The notes under the pieces are model-generated. The model saw only the letters and a program-made list of their open reading frames with translations. It was not told the origin of the DNA and did no database searches. Made by a program: the position numbers and the translations under genes. A DNA stretch of 64,000 nucleotides, from NCBI GenBank assembly GCA_001600495.1, contig BCKE01000062.1:1-64000 (forward strand). Direction: 5' to 3'. This DNA comes from Pilasporangium apinafurcum. Taxonomy: Eukaryota > Oomycota > Peronosporomycetes > Pythiales > Pythiaceae. Positions 62,939 through 64,000 of the stretch are shown piece by piece (the first letter of the stretch is position 1; the number at the start of each line of letters is the position of its first letter).

Positions 62939-63820
62939 CTACATTGCGCCCAACGCAAGCGCACACGAGATCATTGCAACAGCCAAAACTTGAGTACCAG
63001 ATATCATCTCACGTACGGCCAAGGAGCCCCCCTGTGCTGCTGGTGGTTGGCTCGTCCTCACTGGCTCACTGGTAGAAGAGGAGCCTGGCGTGCCTGGCGT
63101 CGTGAATGGAGAATCCGTCGTACTCGACCCACTGGACGATGAAGTTGTCGCCGTCGAAGGTGTGGATGCGCTATTTCCTGTACTACCAGTTGTAGTCGAG
63201 CTTTTACATTGGTCAAGATCACTAGTGACGACTTGGTAATCATTGTATCCATCGACATAACAATCCGGTAGTTGGGATTGCAAGTTTTGCAGGTATTCCA
63301 AACAATGTGAATCCTGGCAGTAGTTGTAGGTGGCACTTTCGGCCGCCGAGCTCGCAGAGCACGCTTGTTCGACTGTTTCCGTAGGCGAAACGCTCCGGTA
63401 TTGTTGCAACTGTTCGTCCGTGCAGGTCGTTGTGGAGCTTGTACTTGACGTACCATCAGTCGTGGTGCCCGAGCCTCCATCTGTTGGGTCCAAAACGGTC
63501 GTGGTGCAGTCCTCGACACCCTGTTGTACCGAATCCTTCACTGTCACACCGTTGACCTCACAATCTGGGAATTGTGGCACAATCGACAATAAATAATTAC
63601 GGCAAGTATCACTGGAGCAATAATTTGTGACCGTTGCGGTTGTTGAAGTGACAGAGCCGAAGGCACTACACTCGGAGCTGGTCGCAGCGGTCGCTAGGAT
63701 GTCGTAAATCTGAGTGCTTTCTTCGGTGGTACATTCTGCGGCGAAGACAGAAGCTGAATGTTGAGCAACCAAGAGAGCCGAGCCGAGAAGGGCTTGTACA
63801 AGAACCGTAGCTGTTCGCAT
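62939..63820 (-). CDS. double-domain elicitin-like protein, probably GPI-anchored
   Basis: A 293-residue precursor. Signal peptide 1-28. Domain 1 has Cys 30, 51, 68, 73, 87 and 105, and domain 2 has Cys 133, 154, 168, 173, 187 and 205. The pattern is repeated with only one loop shortened by three residues, so the gene arose by internal duplication. Each domain has the N-Y-C .. C-x-x-Y-L helix and the F/L-P-D-C turn. A Ser/Thr/Gly-rich stalk (about 208-265) is a likely O-glycosylated wall spacer, and the C-terminus is hydrophobic (V-L-A-V-A-M-I-S-C-A-L-A-L), a GPI signal. It is a surface lipid-binding protein by family. An initiator-like motif lies about 45 bp upstream of the ATG. Confidence 0.9.
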   Translation of the reverse strand: MRTATVLVQALLGSALLVAQHSASVFAAECTTEESTQIYDILATAATSSECSAFGSVTSTTATVTNYCSSDTCRNYLLSIVPQFPDCEVNGVTVKDSVQQGVEDCTTTVLDPTDGGSGTTTDGTSSTSSTTTCTDEQLQQYRSVSPTETVEQACSASSAAESATYNYCQDSHCLEYLQNLQSQLPDCYVDGYNDYQVVTSDLDQCKSSTTTGSTGNSASTPSTATTSSSSGSSTTDSPFTTPGTPGSSSTSEPVRTSQPPAAQGGSLAVREMISGTQVLAVAMISCALALGAM

Positions 63821-63860
63821 ATCTTGTGTTGGATTCTACTCGATGTGAGCTTGAGGCGGT

Positions 63861-63878
63861 GGATTTTGGAATGAGTGA
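63861..63878 (-). promoter_or_regulatory. oomycete initiator-like motif upstream of the double elicitin
   Basis: The minus strand reads TCACTCATTCCAAAATCC, close to the oomycete initiator CTCATTYYNCAWTTT with mismatches after the YYN. Its distance of about 40-58 bp from the ATG is right for a transcription start. Confidence 0.45.
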
Positions 63879-64000
63879 CTGAATGGAAGAAAATAAAAAA
63901 CGGATGCTAAAGAGGGGCGACAGTCCATGGATTGTCGTAGCTTTCGCTGCTCTGGAGGATTCCCGTTGATAGGTACATCGCACATTTATGTTTAACGATC

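Overview
The window looks like nuclear DNA of an oomycete. Small introns with GT..AG ends interrupt otherwise compact genes. Two genes at the right end encode elicitin-type, probably GPI-anchored proteins (61.8-63.8 kb), a family known from oomycetes. A myosin carries ankyrin and PH domains, and oomycete-type initiator motifs lie 40-60 bp upstream of two start codons. Intergenic DNA is AT-rich. I cannot fix the genus; a white rust (Albugo) or a related lineage would fit, but that is inference.

Layout. 0.36-8.2 kb: a coiled-coil protein, geranylgeranyl diphosphate synthase, a large secreted lectin-like protein, a tandem ubiquitin-like protein and a four-span membrane protein. 8.36-10.86 kb: a DNA transposon bounded by inverted repeats and a GTAA duplication, carrying a decayed Fanzor1 (eukaryotic TnpB) gene. 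10.9-18.4 kb: gene-poor, with a bZIP-like gene and two nested MITE-type elements with 9-bp target duplications, each holding a tRNA-like sequence. 18.5-19.3 kb: a second bZIP-like gene. 20.4-22.4 kb: an IS607-type element with a dead serine recombinase (TnpA) and an intact 432-residue TnpB/Fanzor2 nuclease. 24.6-51.4 kb: ordinary host genes (purple acid phosphatase, LRR protein, PPWD1-like cyclophilin, papain-like protease, zinc transporter, HTATSF1/Cus2, alpha-tubulin acetyltransferase, twin CX9C protein, a myristoylated protein, a RING protein, myosin, UBAC2, a PH protein), with one IS607 deletion derivative at 48.2-48.6 kb. 53.4-61.5 kb: a cluster of three intact BAHD acyltransferase genes plus a pseudogene and a chimeric scrap, invaded by two further IS607 derivatives. 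61.8-63.8 kb: two elicitin-like genes.

The most interesting content is the pair of unrelated TnpB-derived systems only about 10 kb apart. The Fanzor1 copy has five in-frame stops. In the IS607 element the recombinase has five in-frame stops and a lost catalytic serine within 185 codons, while the adjacent 432-codon nuclease frame has none. Its 3' end carries a hairpin also present in a second copy, and the terminal region recurs in four copies, a natural candidate for its guide-RNA scaffold. Many CDS entries below span introns; exon limits given in the text were deduced from splice signals, reading phase and family conservation.
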